Assembly: GCF_003945345.1 (NCBI RefSeq)
Contig: NZ_AP019308.1
Coordinates: 6,328,001-6,392,000 of the forward strand
From: Paenibacillus baekrokdamisoli
Lineage (GTDB): Bacteria > Bacillota > Bacilli > Paenibacillales > Paenibacillaceae
DNA: 64,000 nucleotides
Direction of reading: 5' to 3'
Below are positions 35,693-44,248 of this stretch, piece by piece. Made by a program: the position numbers and the translations under genes. The notes beneath the pieces were generated by a model. It had not been told where the DNA came from, made no database searches, and saw nothing but the letters and a program-made list of their open reading frames with translations. Position 1 is the first letter of the stretch. Every line of letters starts with the position of its first letter.

Positions 35693-36652
35693 ATGTATCA
35701 GTTTTGTTTAAGTAAGAATCGGAATAGTATCCTTGGAAGTTCAAAGATTCTCTCTCCAGAAATCCAATTTGGAGAAGAGACAGCCCAATTTAGGGGTTCA
35801 TTATTGACTTTGTTTGGGCAACCCGCTTATAAAACTTCAAATTCAGAAAATGCGTTTCAGTATTTCATTACAGCAACGGACGATGCTGGACAATCCTATG
35901 AGTTTACTGTTTATGAAGGCCCCAGTGGTCTTGCTATTGGGGGGCACCGGATAGATTCCCATACTATACTGGCAGCACAATCATTCGTTCAATATGTAAA
36001 GGAAGCCTCACCTGCTGATTTTGAAGAAACAATGATGTACGAAGATACGGGATGTACAATAGTCTACGGTTGTAAGGACGGGGTTTGTTACTATAGAGAA
36101 ATTCCAAAGTTTACGACCATAGAACATAATAATAAGGAACTACCGGATTTAACTCAGAACCAGTTGGATGAGGTACTTACAATTGATTTTTCGAATATTA
36201 AAGATGAGGATGATTTATGGTTCTGGAAAAATGATATGCTCGACTTTTCCAATGTCCATTTCCCAACGATTCGGGACTTAATGCGAAAGGACTTGATTGT
36301 AACCCTGGGTAAAACGATCGGTTTGGAAGAAGTGAAAGTGATTGGGGTAGAGGAAGGATTTTGTCCAGAATTCAGTGCTGAAACTCCCGAAATGGCATTA
36401 ATTGCTTTAACGGAAGTCTGGGCTTGGAAAACGACTGCGGGTAAGCCGACTAAAAAGAGACACCTTAATTGCTCCTCATTTGCTTGGACGCTTGCGCGGG
36501 CTGTTTATGGATTTTATGGAGGGAATTTAGATAAAACTCATGCACAGGCAAATGCTTTCTACGAAGTGTATGAAGATAAAATTTCTTCTCAGGAAGACAC
36601 ACTCCGATTCTTCTATGCATTACTCGATCTCTTCAAATTTAAGCGACTATAA
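35693..36652 (+). CDS. Unknown 319-residue protein
   Basis: Not recognised. AAAGGA precedes the ATG. The sequence is acidic, without membrane segments or signal peptide. Residues 30-130 look beta-rich with GPSGLAIGGHRIDSHTI; 225-319 are helical with a conserved-looking HLNCSSFAWTLARAVYGFYG. Low GC like its cassette neighbours, and on its own between elements E2 and E3, so a single-gene cassette. Function unknown. Confidence 0.7.
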   Translation: MYQFCLSKNRNSILGSSKILSPEIQFGEETAQFRGSLLTLFGQPAYKTSNSENAFQYFITATDDAGQSYEFTVYEGPSGLAIGGHRIDSHTILAAQSFVQYVKEASPADFEETMMYEDTGCTIVYGCKDGVCYYREIPKFTTIEHNNKELPDLTQNQLDEVLTIDFSNIKDEDDLWFWKNDMLDFSNVHFPTIRDLMRKDLIVTLGKTIGLEEVKVIGVEEGFCPEFSAETPEMALIALTEVWAWKTTAGKPTKKRHLNCSSFAWTLARAVYGFYGGNLDKTHAQANAFYEVYEDKISSQEDTLRFFYALLDLFKFKRL

Positions 36653-36669
36653 TAGTAAAGGTTATTGAA

Positions 36670-36733
36670 CTAACGGGACATAACGCACCATGGAGCAGTT
36701 TGCTGACGGCAGCTGCTCCTTTTTTCATTACGT
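36670..36733 (+). repeat. Cassette element E3, left part (split by IS110)
   Basis: Left box CTAACGGGACATAACGCACC (36670-36689); terminator hairpin GGAGCAG / CTGCTCC (36692-36719) with a T-run to 36725; then CATTACG, the usual entry to a right box, cut by the IS110 copy. The right box continues at 38317 as ACGAGCAGTTTAGCG. Confidence 0.7.
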
Positions 36734-36868
36734 TATTCCAGCTAATAGCTTGTCAATATTTATTTATTAATGAACAAAACGAAGGATGCTATACTGGAAA
36801 AAGGATATGACAAATAACCGTCCCACAGATATTGGGAAGGTTTTCCTCCATATCTAAGCGCTGCATAT

Positions 36869-38071
36869 TCAGTCTAGGATAAATGCTTCTTTCTTGGTCA
36901 AAATCGCAAAAATCCAGTGGAGTAGTTTATTTGCACACGCGATCACAGCTACTTTAAACAGTTTTCCCTCTGCACGCTTTTTATCGTAATAAGCTCTTAT
37001 TCTTTTGTTACGTGAGCCTTTCAGACCACACCTTACAGCTTGATATAAGGCTGTCCGAAGCCTCCTAGAACCGCGTTTGGTGATTTTATTTCGTGTTGCT
37101 GTAAACTTGCCGGAAGCAAACACACTTGGATCAATACCGGCAAACGCAACCAGTTTCTTGGCGTGATCGAACCGATCAATTTCCCCGATTTCAGCTAAAA
37201 TTGTTGCAGCAATTTTGGTGCCAATGCCGGGTATCGATTGGACTAAATCATACTCTTGTAATTCTTCAGCCAGAGCCTCTATGGATTGATCAAGTTTCGC
37301 TAGATGCTCTTGGTATTGAAGAAGTAAGTTAATGAGCAATTCTAAGGCAATTAAATGACTCGGAAAAGCAGTCTCCCTAAAGGGATTTCGCTCTGCTGCA
37401 GCTATTAGCTTCTGTGCCCGTTCCAGCGACCACCGGTTAGAGTTGACATGTCCCACAAGGTGCTGTATCCGAACCGTTACGTCGTTCTCAGACATGGCCA
37501 GCACCGATTGAGACGTTGGGTATAGAGCCAGGAAACGGAGTGACACCTTCGAATAAAGGTCGCCAAACACGCCATGATATTCCGGAAAGACCTGATCTAA
37601 CACCGCCTGAAACTGCAGCTTTGCTTGGACATACATACCCGTCAGAGACTCATATTGCCGAGTCAGGTAACGGAGATTCATCAGATACTGACCCCGCTTT
37701 TTGTAAGGCTCCAGCTCTTCTTTGTAGAACATTTCCCCCAGTTGATACGCATCAGCAACATCCGTTTTCACCTTGCGTAATTGGCTCTTTTTTGCTTGGT
37801 GTGAAAGGAACGGATTGATAATAATGTACAGATACGGATGCTCATCCAGGAACTGAATGACTGGGCTGTGATAATGGCCCGTTGCTTCTAATACAACGGC
37901 CGGACGCTGCCTAGTAAAGGACTCCAAGTCTTGAAGATAACGGAGGAAGGACGCTAATCCGTCAAGATCGTGCTTAAACCGGAAGGTCTTTCCGTAGGGC
38001 GTTCCCCGATCTGAAAAAGCTTGTGCATGACTTTCTCCTTTAGATACATCCAATCCAATGACAGGGTTCAT
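36869..38071 (-). CDS. IS110-family transposase (DEDD), copy 1
   Basis: 400 residues; AGGAGTGG ribosome site. N-terminal RuvC-like domain begins VIGLDVSKGESHAQAF with the first catalytic Asp at residue 7; the C-terminal Transposase_20 domain holds SIPGIGTKIAATILAEIG and TKRGSRRLRTALYQAV with the expected catalytic serine. Enzymes of this family recombine DNA under guidance of a bridge RNA made from a noncoding end. Differs from copy 2 at only about five residues; both look intact. Confidence 0.92.
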   Translation of the reverse strand: MNPVIGLDVSKGESHAQAFSDRGTPYGKTFRFKHDLDGLASFLRYLQDLESFTRQRPAVVLEATGHYHSPVIQFLDEHPYLYIIINPFLSHQAKKSQLRKVKTDVADAYQLGEMFYKEELEPYKKRGQYLMNLRYLTRQYESLTGMYVQAKLQFQAVLDQVFPEYHGVFGDLYSKVSLRFLALYPTSQSVLAMSENDVTVRIQHLVGHVNSNRWSLERAQKLIAAAERNPFRETAFPSHLIALELLINLLLQYQEHLAKLDQSIEALAEELQEYDLVQSIPGIGTKIAATILAEIGEIDRFDHAKKLVAFAGIDPSVFASGKFTATRNKITKRGSRRLRTALYQAVRCGLKGSRNKRIRAYYDKKRAEGKLFKVAVIACANKLLHWIFAILTKKEAFILD

Positions 38072-38316
38072 TCAACCACTCCTGATCTGATATTCGCCGG
38101 CAACCCCTAGCCTTCTTGTCGTCCACAGTATCGCTTGTTATTCGGGATCTCTGTCCCAACCAGCCTAATCATGGTTTAACAAGTAGGGGGGGATGAACGG
38201 AATAGCTCTCGGGATCCAAGTCCCACGGGCAGAAACGTTCGATCCCCGGCTACCGCTAGCTTACTACCTCATAAAAATAAGGTCACCAGATCTATCTGGT
38301 CGACCTTATAATACGA
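38072..38316 (-). ncRNA. Putative IS110 bridge-RNA region, copy 1
   Basis: Noncoding end upstream of the transposase, the usual bridge-RNA site in the IS110 group. It contains ACGGGCAG (plus-strand 38225-38232), identical to the core of the cassette right box, the sequence into which the element is inserted; the RNA would carry CTGCCCGT. A hairpin ATAAGGTC / GACCTTAT sits near the element edge. RNA ends and loops were not modelled. Confidence 0.5.
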
Positions 38317-38335
38317 ACGAGCAGTTTAGCGTGGC
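38313..38335 (+). repeat. Cassette element E3, right box remnant
   Basis: ACGAACGAGCAGTTTAGCG and following bases, resembling CTAACGGGCAGTTTAGCG of element E6, immediately after the IS110 edge. Confidence 0.6.
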
Positions 38336-38358
38336 TGACCTACTTACATAACTTTACA

Positions 38359-38402
38359 TTATCACTTTATTACGATAACATATTAGAGAAGTAAAGTGAT
38401 AA
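38359..38402. promoter_or_regulatory. Perfect 11-bp inverted repeat before hisB
   Basis: TTATCACTTTA (38359-38369) and TAAAGTGATAA (38392-38402), 22 bases apart and 80 bases before the hisB start. Could be an operator or an RNA hairpin; no known factor recognised. Confidence 0.45.
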
Positions 38403-38480
38403 AGGATGTGGTCTTAATCGAATTCATTCGGCTAGAAATACCAAAAGGCAATACCTCAGATAAGAAGGGAGTTTGTTATT

Positions 38481-39065
38481 GTGCGAGAGGCATTAATTAA
38501 CAGAAAAACAAAAGAAACAGAAATAAAACTGGAGCTTAATCTCGATGAATACAGTGAAGGCAATATCAACACGGGAATTGGATTCTTTAACCATATGCTC
38601 ACGCTTTTTGCTTTTAGGGCAGGAATAAAACTAAATGTGGATTGCAAAGGTGATTTAGAGATAGATGGGCATCACACGGTTGAGGACATTGGAATATGCT
38701 TGGGGCAAGCAATCAAAAAGGCTATAGGGGATAAAAAAGGCATAAACCGTTATGGTAGTTCACGTATACCTATGGATGAGAGCTTAGCATTAGTGGATTT
38801 GAGTATATCTAATCGCTCTTTTTTAGTGTTTAACGTGGAAATGCCGTCAACACGAGCAGGCGAGTTTGAAACCGAATTAACCAAAGAGTTTTTTCTCGCT
38901 GTAGCGCATAATAGCGGGATAACCATGCACATCAATTTGGAATACGGCAGAAATACACACCATATAAATGAGGCAATTTTCGTGGCATTCGGCGATGCGT
39001 TGAAGAAAGCAATTAGGATAACAGGCGATGTTGTTCCGTCTACGAAGGGTACGTTATCATTATGA
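38481..39065 (+). CDS. hisB: Imidazoleglycerol-phosphate dehydratase
   Basis: 194 residues, the normal length for the single-function enzyme; GTG start with AAGGGAG upstream. Two metal-binding histidine motifs are present, HHTVED at 64-69 and a later THHINEA near 162-168, plus MDESLALVDLSISNR. The enzyme makes imidazole-acetol phosphate in histidine synthesis. No other his gene is near; it stands alone with low GC between cassette elements, so it is likely a mobile extra copy. Confidence 0.93.
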   Translation: MREALINRKTKETEIKLELNLDEYSEGNINTGIGFFNHMLTLFAFRAGIKLNVDCKGDLEIDGHHTVEDIGICLGQAIKKAIGDKKGINRYGSSRIPMDESLALVDLSISNRSFLVFNVEMPSTRAGEFETELTKEFFLAVAHNSGITMHINLEYGRNTHHINEAIFVAFGDALKKAIRITGDVVPSTKGTLSL

Positions 39066-39140
39066 AAAAAATATGTATAGACGCTTACGTTTAAAAAATT
39101 ATGGGGGAGGAATTTGTTTCATTGGACATCTGACGATTAC

Positions 39141-39166
39141 GCTAACGGGTAACGAGAGCTCAATAA
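39141..39166 (+). repeat. Cassette box E4
   Basis: GCTAACGGGTAACGAGAGCT then CAATAA, nearly the same as box E11 at 57968. Opens the first copy of the CD3324/APH/methyltransferase cassette. Confidence 0.7.
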
Positions 39167-39210
39167 ACTGCTCTTGTGCTCGAAACGATATTTTAGGAAG
39201 GATGGTCACT

Positions 39211-39282
39211 ATGGCAAGGTTTATGATAAGCTCTGTGCAAAGTCTACACTATAAACGACGGCGGTTGTTTGTATGGAGCTAG
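39211..39282 (+). CDS. 23-residue leader peptide, copy 1
   Basis: AGGAAGG precedes ATG; the peptide ends YKRRRLFVWS. The reading frame is kept in copy 2 (58038-58109) with two substitutions. Its sequence includes the 5' arm of a long stem (39237-39253 with 39325-39341), and a second stem downstream covers the ribosome site of the next gene. Together this has the layout of a translational attenuator. Confidence 0.5.
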   Translation: MARFMISSVQSLHYKRRRLFVWS

Positions 39283-39343
39283 CAATAAATTACCGCCTTA
39301 ATTCCTTGCATGGTGATAATTGTTTATAGTATAGACTTTGCTA

Positions 39344-39369
39344 CCTTAAAACTCTCAACTATTTTAAGG
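39344..39369 (+). promoter_or_regulatory. RBS-masking hairpin, copy 1
   Basis: CCTTAAAA (39344-39351) pairs perfectly with TTTTAAGG (39362-39369), hiding the AAGGAG of the CD3324-like gene. The stem of copy 2 is identical. Confidence 0.6.
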
Positions 39370-39381
39370 AGTAGAGCTATC

Positions 39382-39647
39382 ATGAAATATGTAAACGCTG
39401 ATATTATCTTTCCAGAAGAATTGCTAAATGAAATACAGAAGTATATACATGGTGGAATGGTGTATGTCCCTAAGCCTCAAGGATTACGTAAGAAATGGGG
39501 CGGAAATTCAGGAAGCAGACAATATTTGAACCTTAGAAACAATGAGATCCGTCAAAATTTTCCTTTGGTTTCACTATTGATCAACTTTCAGATCATTTCT
39601 GTCTTTCCCGCGATAGTATTAAAAAAATCGTTTATTCAAAAAAATAG
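39382..39647 (+). pseudogene. CD3324-family protein, frameshifted copy
   Basis: Begins MKYVNADIIFPEELLNEIQK, as in the intact copy at 58209. One A is lost in a run (CAAAATTTT here, CAAAAATTTT in copy 2), so after residue 55 or so the reading switches and ends at 39672 with an unrelated tail. In the original frame it would stop at 39647. CD3324-like proteins are small, with a C-terminal helix-turn-helix-like end (SIKKIVYSKK) that this copy no longer encodes. Confidence 0.8.
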
Positions 39648-39808
39648 GTTATTCAAAGTCATGTTGGATTAAATTCTGATGTGACTTTTTTTTGTGTAAT
39701 ATATAATTTCTACTTGTTTATTATATATTTTCAAGATGTTGCTACTAGTATAATTACATGTATAACAACAAAAAGGTGATGTTAATAACAGTTGAGGGGG
39801 GACAACAT

Positions 39809-40822
39809 ATGTATGAATTTTTTCAATATGATACGGATGAGAATAGGCGGTCTTTGCTAGTTCGAGCGAGGAAAGTTGCTCTATCGGCACTACAACAGTA
39901 TGACTTGGAATGGGATCGCATTCAATTTATCCAACTATCCGAAACGATTACGTATAAAATTGAGACAAGTACAGCGAAAAGTTATTTGCTTCGTATTCAT
40001 TCGGATCGATTGAGCAAAGAGGAGATCCGTTCAGAACTTACTTTTCTCCAGGCATTGAACAAATCGGTTGATCTAACTGTACCAGAAGGGTTGGTAAGTT
40101 GTGATGGCTCCTATGTATTGGAGATCGCTACCGAAGAGGGATATCGGCGCCCCTATGTCACGATGATGCGATGGATAGAGGGAGAGCATGCAAGTGGGGA
40201 ATTTACGGATAGCTGTGCCTATAATATGGGAGTATTAATGGGTAGACTTCATGAAGTAGCTGCGAGTTTCGTCCCACCTCCTGATTTTGTTAGACCCACA
40301 TGGGGAGCAGACAGTTTCAGACGTGAAATGATTAAGTTGGAACAGCATTATACATGTTTTTTATCGGGTGAGGCATGGAAGTCTTATCAAGCCGCGGCTG
40401 AGAAGATCGTATCCGAACTTGCAGTTATGCATCGGAACGACAATAACTACGGACTTATTCATGGGGATTTACATACCGGCAATATTGTTTTCAACAATGA
40501 TCACCCCTATCCAATAGATTTCGGAAGGTGTGGTTACGGTTATTATCTCTACGATATGGCAGGCACAATATTAGAGCTTTGGCCGAAGCATCGATGGTTG
40601 TTTATCCAAGGCTACGAGAGTGTAAGAAAGCTGGAAACGGACTATGTTCGGCATCTGGAATGTTTCTTCGTCATGTTCATGATCGAGAATTACTGCCATC
40701 ATGCCTCCGATCCAAGAGAAACATCCAGTTTAATCGACGAACAACAGTACGCCCAAGCCTACATAAGAGAATATTTAAATGATACTCCATTTCTATTCGA
40801 TGTGATCGAACGGATAATGTGA
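39809..40822 (+). CDS. Aminoglycoside phosphotransferase-fold kinase
   Basis: 337 residues from ATG 39809 with GAGGGGGG upstream (an in-frame ATG at 39758 is less likely). APH/choline-kinase fold: catalytic loop LIHGDLHTGNIVF near 215-227 and the metal-binding IDFGRCGYG near 235-243. Such enzymes phosphorylate small alcohols or drugs in the cytoplasm; the substrate is unknown. In the second copy of this cassette the gene is deleted except for its last 24 bases or so. Confidence 0.85.
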   Translation: MYEFFQYDTDENRRSLLVRARKVALSALQQYDLEWDRIQFIQLSETITYKIETSTAKSYLLRIHSDRLSKEEIRSELTFLQALNKSVDLTVPEGLVSCDGSYVLEIATEEGYRRPYVTMMRWIEGEHASGEFTDSCAYNMGVLMGRLHEVAASFVPPPDFVRPTWGADSFRREMIKLEQHYTCFLSGEAWKSYQAAAEKIVSELAVMHRNDNNYGLIHGDLHTGNIVFNNDHPYPIDFGRCGYGYYLYDMAGTILELWPKHRWLFIQGYESVRKLETDYVRHLECFFVMFMIENYCHHASDPRETSSLIDEQQYAQAYIREYLNDTPFLFDVIERIM

Positions 40823-40836
40823 AAAGGGGCAATCTA

Positions 40837-41470
40837 ATGGATAATCATATTAATATAAGACGGATTGTCAAGCTAAGTGCGACAGTTCGTCCATGAATGA
40901 TTCGTGTGCAGATTTCCAGCTTAGACATTTACGAGGGCGATGGTTGATGAGGCGAATGGCTTCAGCCAGTTCCTCGTCAGAGACCTCTGCAAAGTCATGA
41001 CCTTTAGGGATAAACTCACGCAGGAGGCCATTTCCATTCTCGTTGGAACCTCGTTGCCAAGAGGAATAGGGATCCGCAAAATAAACCTTGATGTTGTGTA
41101 CGTCTTCTAAGGCATTGTAACAAGCGAACTCTTTTCCCCGATCAGTTGTTGCCGTCACCCTTTTATGCGTCCGTTGGGAAGAGATACAGAGAAAATAACT
41201 GTAGTAAAGCCTTATGACTCAACAGGTCCTTTCGGAGAAATACCAACTTATAAATGGCGTATACAGGATATAATGAATGCTGTTATTTCATCAGGTTTAA
41301 ACATTAAGCATATTGAAGAAATGTATGCAGAGGATGGTACATTTTGGGTTGATGAATCAAGCGATGAAAGAGATACTAGGTCAAATGAAGAACTTGATAA
41401 ATTGTGCAAATGGGAAATAAATCCTTTGGCTGCTATTCCTCAATGGTTATCGATATACGCAATTAAATGA
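40837..41470 (+). pseudogene. SAM-dependent methyltransferase, interrupted copy
   Basis: The 5' end (MDNHINI, 40837-40858) and the 3' third (41158-41470) match the intact gene at 58625-59422. Everything between, including the SAM-binding motif, is replaced by an IS30-family fragment on the other strand. An in-frame ATG at 41165 would give a 101-residue remnant, surely inactive. Confidence 0.88.
40859..41158 (-). mobile_element. IS30-family transposase fragment
   Basis: 96 residues of the transposase C-terminus on the minus strand (40868-41158) with the second Asp of the DDE triad in TTDRGKEF and the Glu in SNENGNGLLREF. An end-like sequence, TTGTCAAGCTAAGTGCGACA, lies near 40865. The N-terminal two thirds of the transposase and its other end are gone; the cut edge fuses straight to methyltransferase sequence, indicating insertion followed by an adjacent deletion. 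Confidence 0.85.
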
Positions 41471-41558
41471 ACAAATGACCATGGCATATAAAATTTCTAT
41501 TGAGATTTATTGATAACCCGAACCTCCGGATCCCCTGATTTCCAATCACTATACATAA

Positions 41559-41616
41559 AAGCAGCGGCAGTCGAGGACTTTATTTTTCATGTCCAAGTCT
41601 ACCGCTGCTTATTTTT
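41559..41616 (+). terminator. Rho-independent terminator
   Basis: AAGCAGCGG (41559-41567) and CCGCTGCTT (41602-41610), then ATTTTT. The only clear feature in the 41471-41701 gap; no paired boxes are seen here. Confidence 0.75.
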
Positions 41617-41749
41617 ACGGTACACTTATTTTGTGATGAAGTGAAAAAAAGATCCGTCATAGGTATTACGAAAATTATTTTAATATTAATGGGAAGATTG
41701 AATGTTTTTATGGTTGTTTTCCGTCAGCTTTTATAGAGGGGGTGAATTG

Positions 41750-42745
41750 TTGAGAAATCATACAGAAATTGAGCTTGTAAGAAAATCCTCATATGGGGAT
41801 CAGGAAGCCTTTACGAAACTAGTTCGAAAATATTCAAATGTGGTTTACGGAGTCGCCTTTAGTGTTCTAAATGATTTTCATTCATCACAAGATATCGCTC
41901 AAGAAGCTTTTGTAAAAGCATGGTATAACATGGAACAATTACGTGATATTGAGAAGTTTGGGAGTTGGGTAATCAGCATCACAAGAAATCTCTGTACCGA
42001 CCGTTATAGAAAACGGCAACTTGCGGAGAGACCACTTAGTGAGGCCATGGATCTCCCTGATGATTTGTCATTAGAAGAGCGAATAAATCGTAAATCAGAT
42101 AAACAAGCGGTATGGAAAGCGCTAAGTGTTTTAGATGAAAAATATCGTACCACTACGTTAATGTATTACATTGGCGGGTTCAACACCAGAGAAATAAGCC
42201 AATTATTGGATGTTCCACTAGGTACAACGGAAAGTCGTTTAAGAAGATCAAAAGCGATTTTAAAGAAGGAGTTGATCGAATTGGTTGAACATACTGCTCA
42301 AGACTTAAAACTTGGCGAGGACTTTGTCGGAAAGGTAAAGGCTCGAATTAAAAACGCTTTACAGGTGAGATTAGTTTCGGATCTAGCTAACGCTAAAAAA
42401 TACTATCAAGACGTCTTGGGCTTTATTGTTGATGGGTGGGGCCACGTTGAACGTGAAGGAGTAGGCTTTTTACTGCAACAAGCTGAGAAACCCGAAGACG
42501 TCCGACCAAATGCTAAACCATCAAAAGAGAATTACCCCAACGATTGGCCTGGTCCACCTACAAGTTGGGATACTTACGCTTATTCAGATTTTGATGGAGT
42601 TCAGTCATTATATGAAGAATTTGTAGCTAAAGGAGCTGTTATTGCGTATGCTCCACAGATTGAAGATATGGGAAGTAACAAGTGGAAGGAGTTTGCAGTT
42701 AAAGATTTAGATGGTTATGTAATTGTGTTTGGTGGTAGTAATTAA
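41750..42745 (+). CDS. ECF sigma factor fused to a VOC (glyoxalase-fold) domain
   Basis: About 331 residues from TTG 41750 (GGGGGTG six bases before); an ATG at 41702, preceded by GGGAAG, would add 16 residues. Residues 10-85 are sigma region 2 (SSQDIAQEAFVKAWYNM), 110-180 region 4 (NTREISQLLDVPLGTTESRL), and after the linker LKLGEDFVGKVKARI, residues 205-331 form a vicinal-oxygen-chelate domain (ANAKKYYQDVLGFIVD; FAVKDLDGYVIVFGG). There is no stop between the parts. The VOC half could sense or bind a small molecule and control promoter choice; no anti-sigma gene is adjacent. Single-gene cassette followed by E5. Confidence 0.82.
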   Translation: MRNHTEIELVRKSSYGDQEAFTKLVRKYSNVVYGVAFSVLNDFHSSQDIAQEAFVKAWYNMEQLRDIEKFGSWVISITRNLCTDRYRKRQLAERPLSEAMDLPDDLSLEERINRKSDKQAVWKALSVLDEKYRTTTLMYYIGGFNTREISQLLDVPLGTTESRLRRSKAILKKELIELVEHTAQDLKLGEDFVGKVKARIKNALQVRLVSDLANAKKYYQDVLGFIVDGWGHVEREGVGFLLQQAEKPEDVRPNAKPSKENYPNDWPGPPTSWDTYAYSDFDGVQSLYEEFVAKGAVIAYAPQIEDMGSNKWKEFAVKDLDGYVIVFGGSN

Positions 42746-42782
42746 GTATTTCATAGAACTACGAAAATGAAGAGGTTACTCA

Positions 42783-42870
42783 ACTAAACCGAGGGACGGA
42801 ACACTATAGTTCAATACCGAAAGGGCTGCCGAAGGGCAGCCTTTCGCTCACCTAACGGGCAGGTTAGTGT
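42783..42870 (+). repeat. Cassette element E5
   Basis: Degenerate left box, CTAAACC then ACGGAACACTATAGTTCAAT (42796-42815); hairpin CGAAAGGGCTGCC / GGCAGCCTTTCG (42818-42846); right box CTAACGGGCAGGTTAGTGT (42852-42870). Confidence 0.8.
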
Positions 42871-43023
42871 GGGATTTATTTACAAAAGAGACCTGTTAGT
42901 GTATTTTCTTTTTATAGTCTATATGGAAAGAGGCTGAAAAAATGAAACCTATAGGGAAAAATCTCCGAATTACGAAGTGTTAATAAGGGTATTAAACTAA
43001 GAATATTTTGGGCTACTTTCGTC

Positions 43024-43051
43024 TTGTCAATTCAATTAGAAGTGAGATAAT
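43024..43051 (+). promoter_or_regulatory. Possible sigma-A promoter for the second kinase-fold gene
   Basis: TTGTCA (43024-43029), 16-base spacer, GATAAT (43046-43051), 30 bases before the ATG. The 336-base gap 42746-43081 holds element E5 and this site. Confidence 0.4.
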
Positions 43052-43081
43052 ACTTTGAAATAAAATATATTGAGGTGTAAT

Positions 43082-44074
43082 ATGAATCCATCAATTGAAG
43101 CCTTATTTACGGATAAGATTCTAGCTGAAGCAGCAAAAAGGTATGGGTTTATGACTGATGAGCTGAGTCTATTGGGGAATAACCAAAATTTCACCTATGG
43201 AAGTAATAATGAAGCACGGAATTTCGTCATTCGGATTATACATGAATCTCACAGATCTCTAGAGCTTATACAAGGTGAACTAGAATGGATACAATATCTT
43301 TCGAATAATGATGTTCCTGTATCATGTCCAGTGAAATCAAGTAACGGTAAGCTAATTGAAAAGATGAACGGTTTTTTTGTCGTTGCATTCCAAAAAGCTC
43401 TTGGTGCCCCTTGGAGTGATGAAATATCTCAAATAGAAGAGTTCGAAAAATTGGGAGCAATTGCTGGAAGAATGCATGCACTCACTAAAAAATACATTCC
43501 TAGTACAGGAGAGATTAAACGATACGATTGGCAAAAAAATAATTATCTTCGAGAATTCACAAATAATATCCCCTCTTCCCAAGATCTTGTAATTGCTCAT
43601 TTTGAATCTTTGATGCAGAGGGTCCACAAATTATCACGTGATAGTGATAATTATGGACTTATTCATGGTGATTTTTGTTTTGGTAATTATACAGTTCAAC
43701 CAAATGGACTCATCACTGTATTTGACTTCGATGAATGTCAATACGGATGGTTCGTGCAAGATATTTCAGTTAACTTATTTTATGGAATTGCAGTACCTAG
43801 ACCTGATGAAGATGTTCTAACTTTTGTCAAAAGGTACCTGACATCGTTCTTAAAAGGTTACGTAAAGGAACACGCGATTGATATAAAATTGTTAAGAGAC
43901 TTACCACTATTTCTGGATATGAGACAAGCAATACTTTATTCAGCTCTTTATCGAAACGGAAATATTGATACACTCGATGATTGGTCTCAGGAGTTCTTGA
44001 AGCGTGCACGATATAATATGGAAAACAATTTTTCGTTGATTGAAATGGATGATATTTTGAATCTCATAACTTAA
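43082..44074 (+). CDS. Phosphotransferase-fold protein (APH/homoserine kinase-like)
   Basis: 330 residues from ATG 43082 with AGGTG close before; a TTG at 43070 is inside the ribosome site. Kinase-like motifs GLIHGDFCFGNY near 193-204 and FDFDECQYGWF near 214-224; the N-lobe begins with LSLLGNNQNFTYG. Catalytic Asp and metal Asp appear present. Distantly like the 39809 protein but not a copy. Substrate unknown; could inactivate an antibiotic. Confidence 0.82.
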   Translation: MNPSIEALFTDKILAEAAKRYGFMTDELSLLGNNQNFTYGSNNEARNFVIRIIHESHRSLELIQGELEWIQYLSNNDVPVSCPVKSSNGKLIEKMNGFFVVAFQKALGAPWSDEISQIEEFEKLGAIAGRMHALTKKYIPSTGEIKRYDWQKNNYLREFTNNIPSSQDLVIAHFESLMQRVHKLSRDSDNYGLIHGDFCFGNYTVQPNGLITVFDFDECQYGWFVQDISVNLFYGIAVPRPDEDVLTFVKRYLTSFLKGYVKEHAIDIKLLRDLPLFLDMRQAILYSALYRNGNIDTLDDWSQEFLKRARYNMENNFSLIEMDDILNLIT

Positions 44075-44079
44075 CAGTT

Positions 44080-44170
44080 ACGCTCCCCGGACACTATAGC
44101 TTGATACTGAACACAACAAGGCAGCCGAAATAAACCGGCTGCTTTTCCACGCTAACGGGCAGTTTAGCGC
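44080..44170 (+). repeat. Cassette element E6
   Basis: Variant left box ending CCCCGGACACTATAGCTTGA (44085-44104); hairpin GCAGCCG / CGGCTGC plus TTTT (44121-44146); right box GCTAACGGGCAGTTTAGCGC (44151-44170). Confidence 0.75.
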
Positions 44171-44193
44171 AGCTTTCCAAGTTATTGAAACGT

Positions 44194-44228
44194 AAAGGGT
44201 TAAGGTGGCTAAAAGGGTTAAGGTGGCT
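44194..44228 (+). repeat. 17-bp direct repeat before a small membrane gene
   Basis: AAAGGGTTAAGGTGGCT at 44194-44210 and again at 44212-44228, just before the ribosome site. Confidence 0.8.
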
Positions 44229-44248
44229 GAGCATAAGGAGGAGATACG

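Larger units (their letters stand above)
36734..38316 (-). mobile_element. IS110-family element, copy 1
   Basis: 1583 bases, from TATTCCAGC to TTATAATACGA, the outermost sequence shared with copy 2 (constant offset 8414 bases). One transposase on the minus strand, about 245 noncoding bases before it (38072-38316) and about 135 after. No inverted repeats or clear target duplication, as usual for IS110. Inserted within the right box of cassette element E3. Confidence 0.85.

Noticed and set aside
40868..41158. Functional IS30 element
   Set aside because: Only the C-terminal third of the transposase and one end remain.
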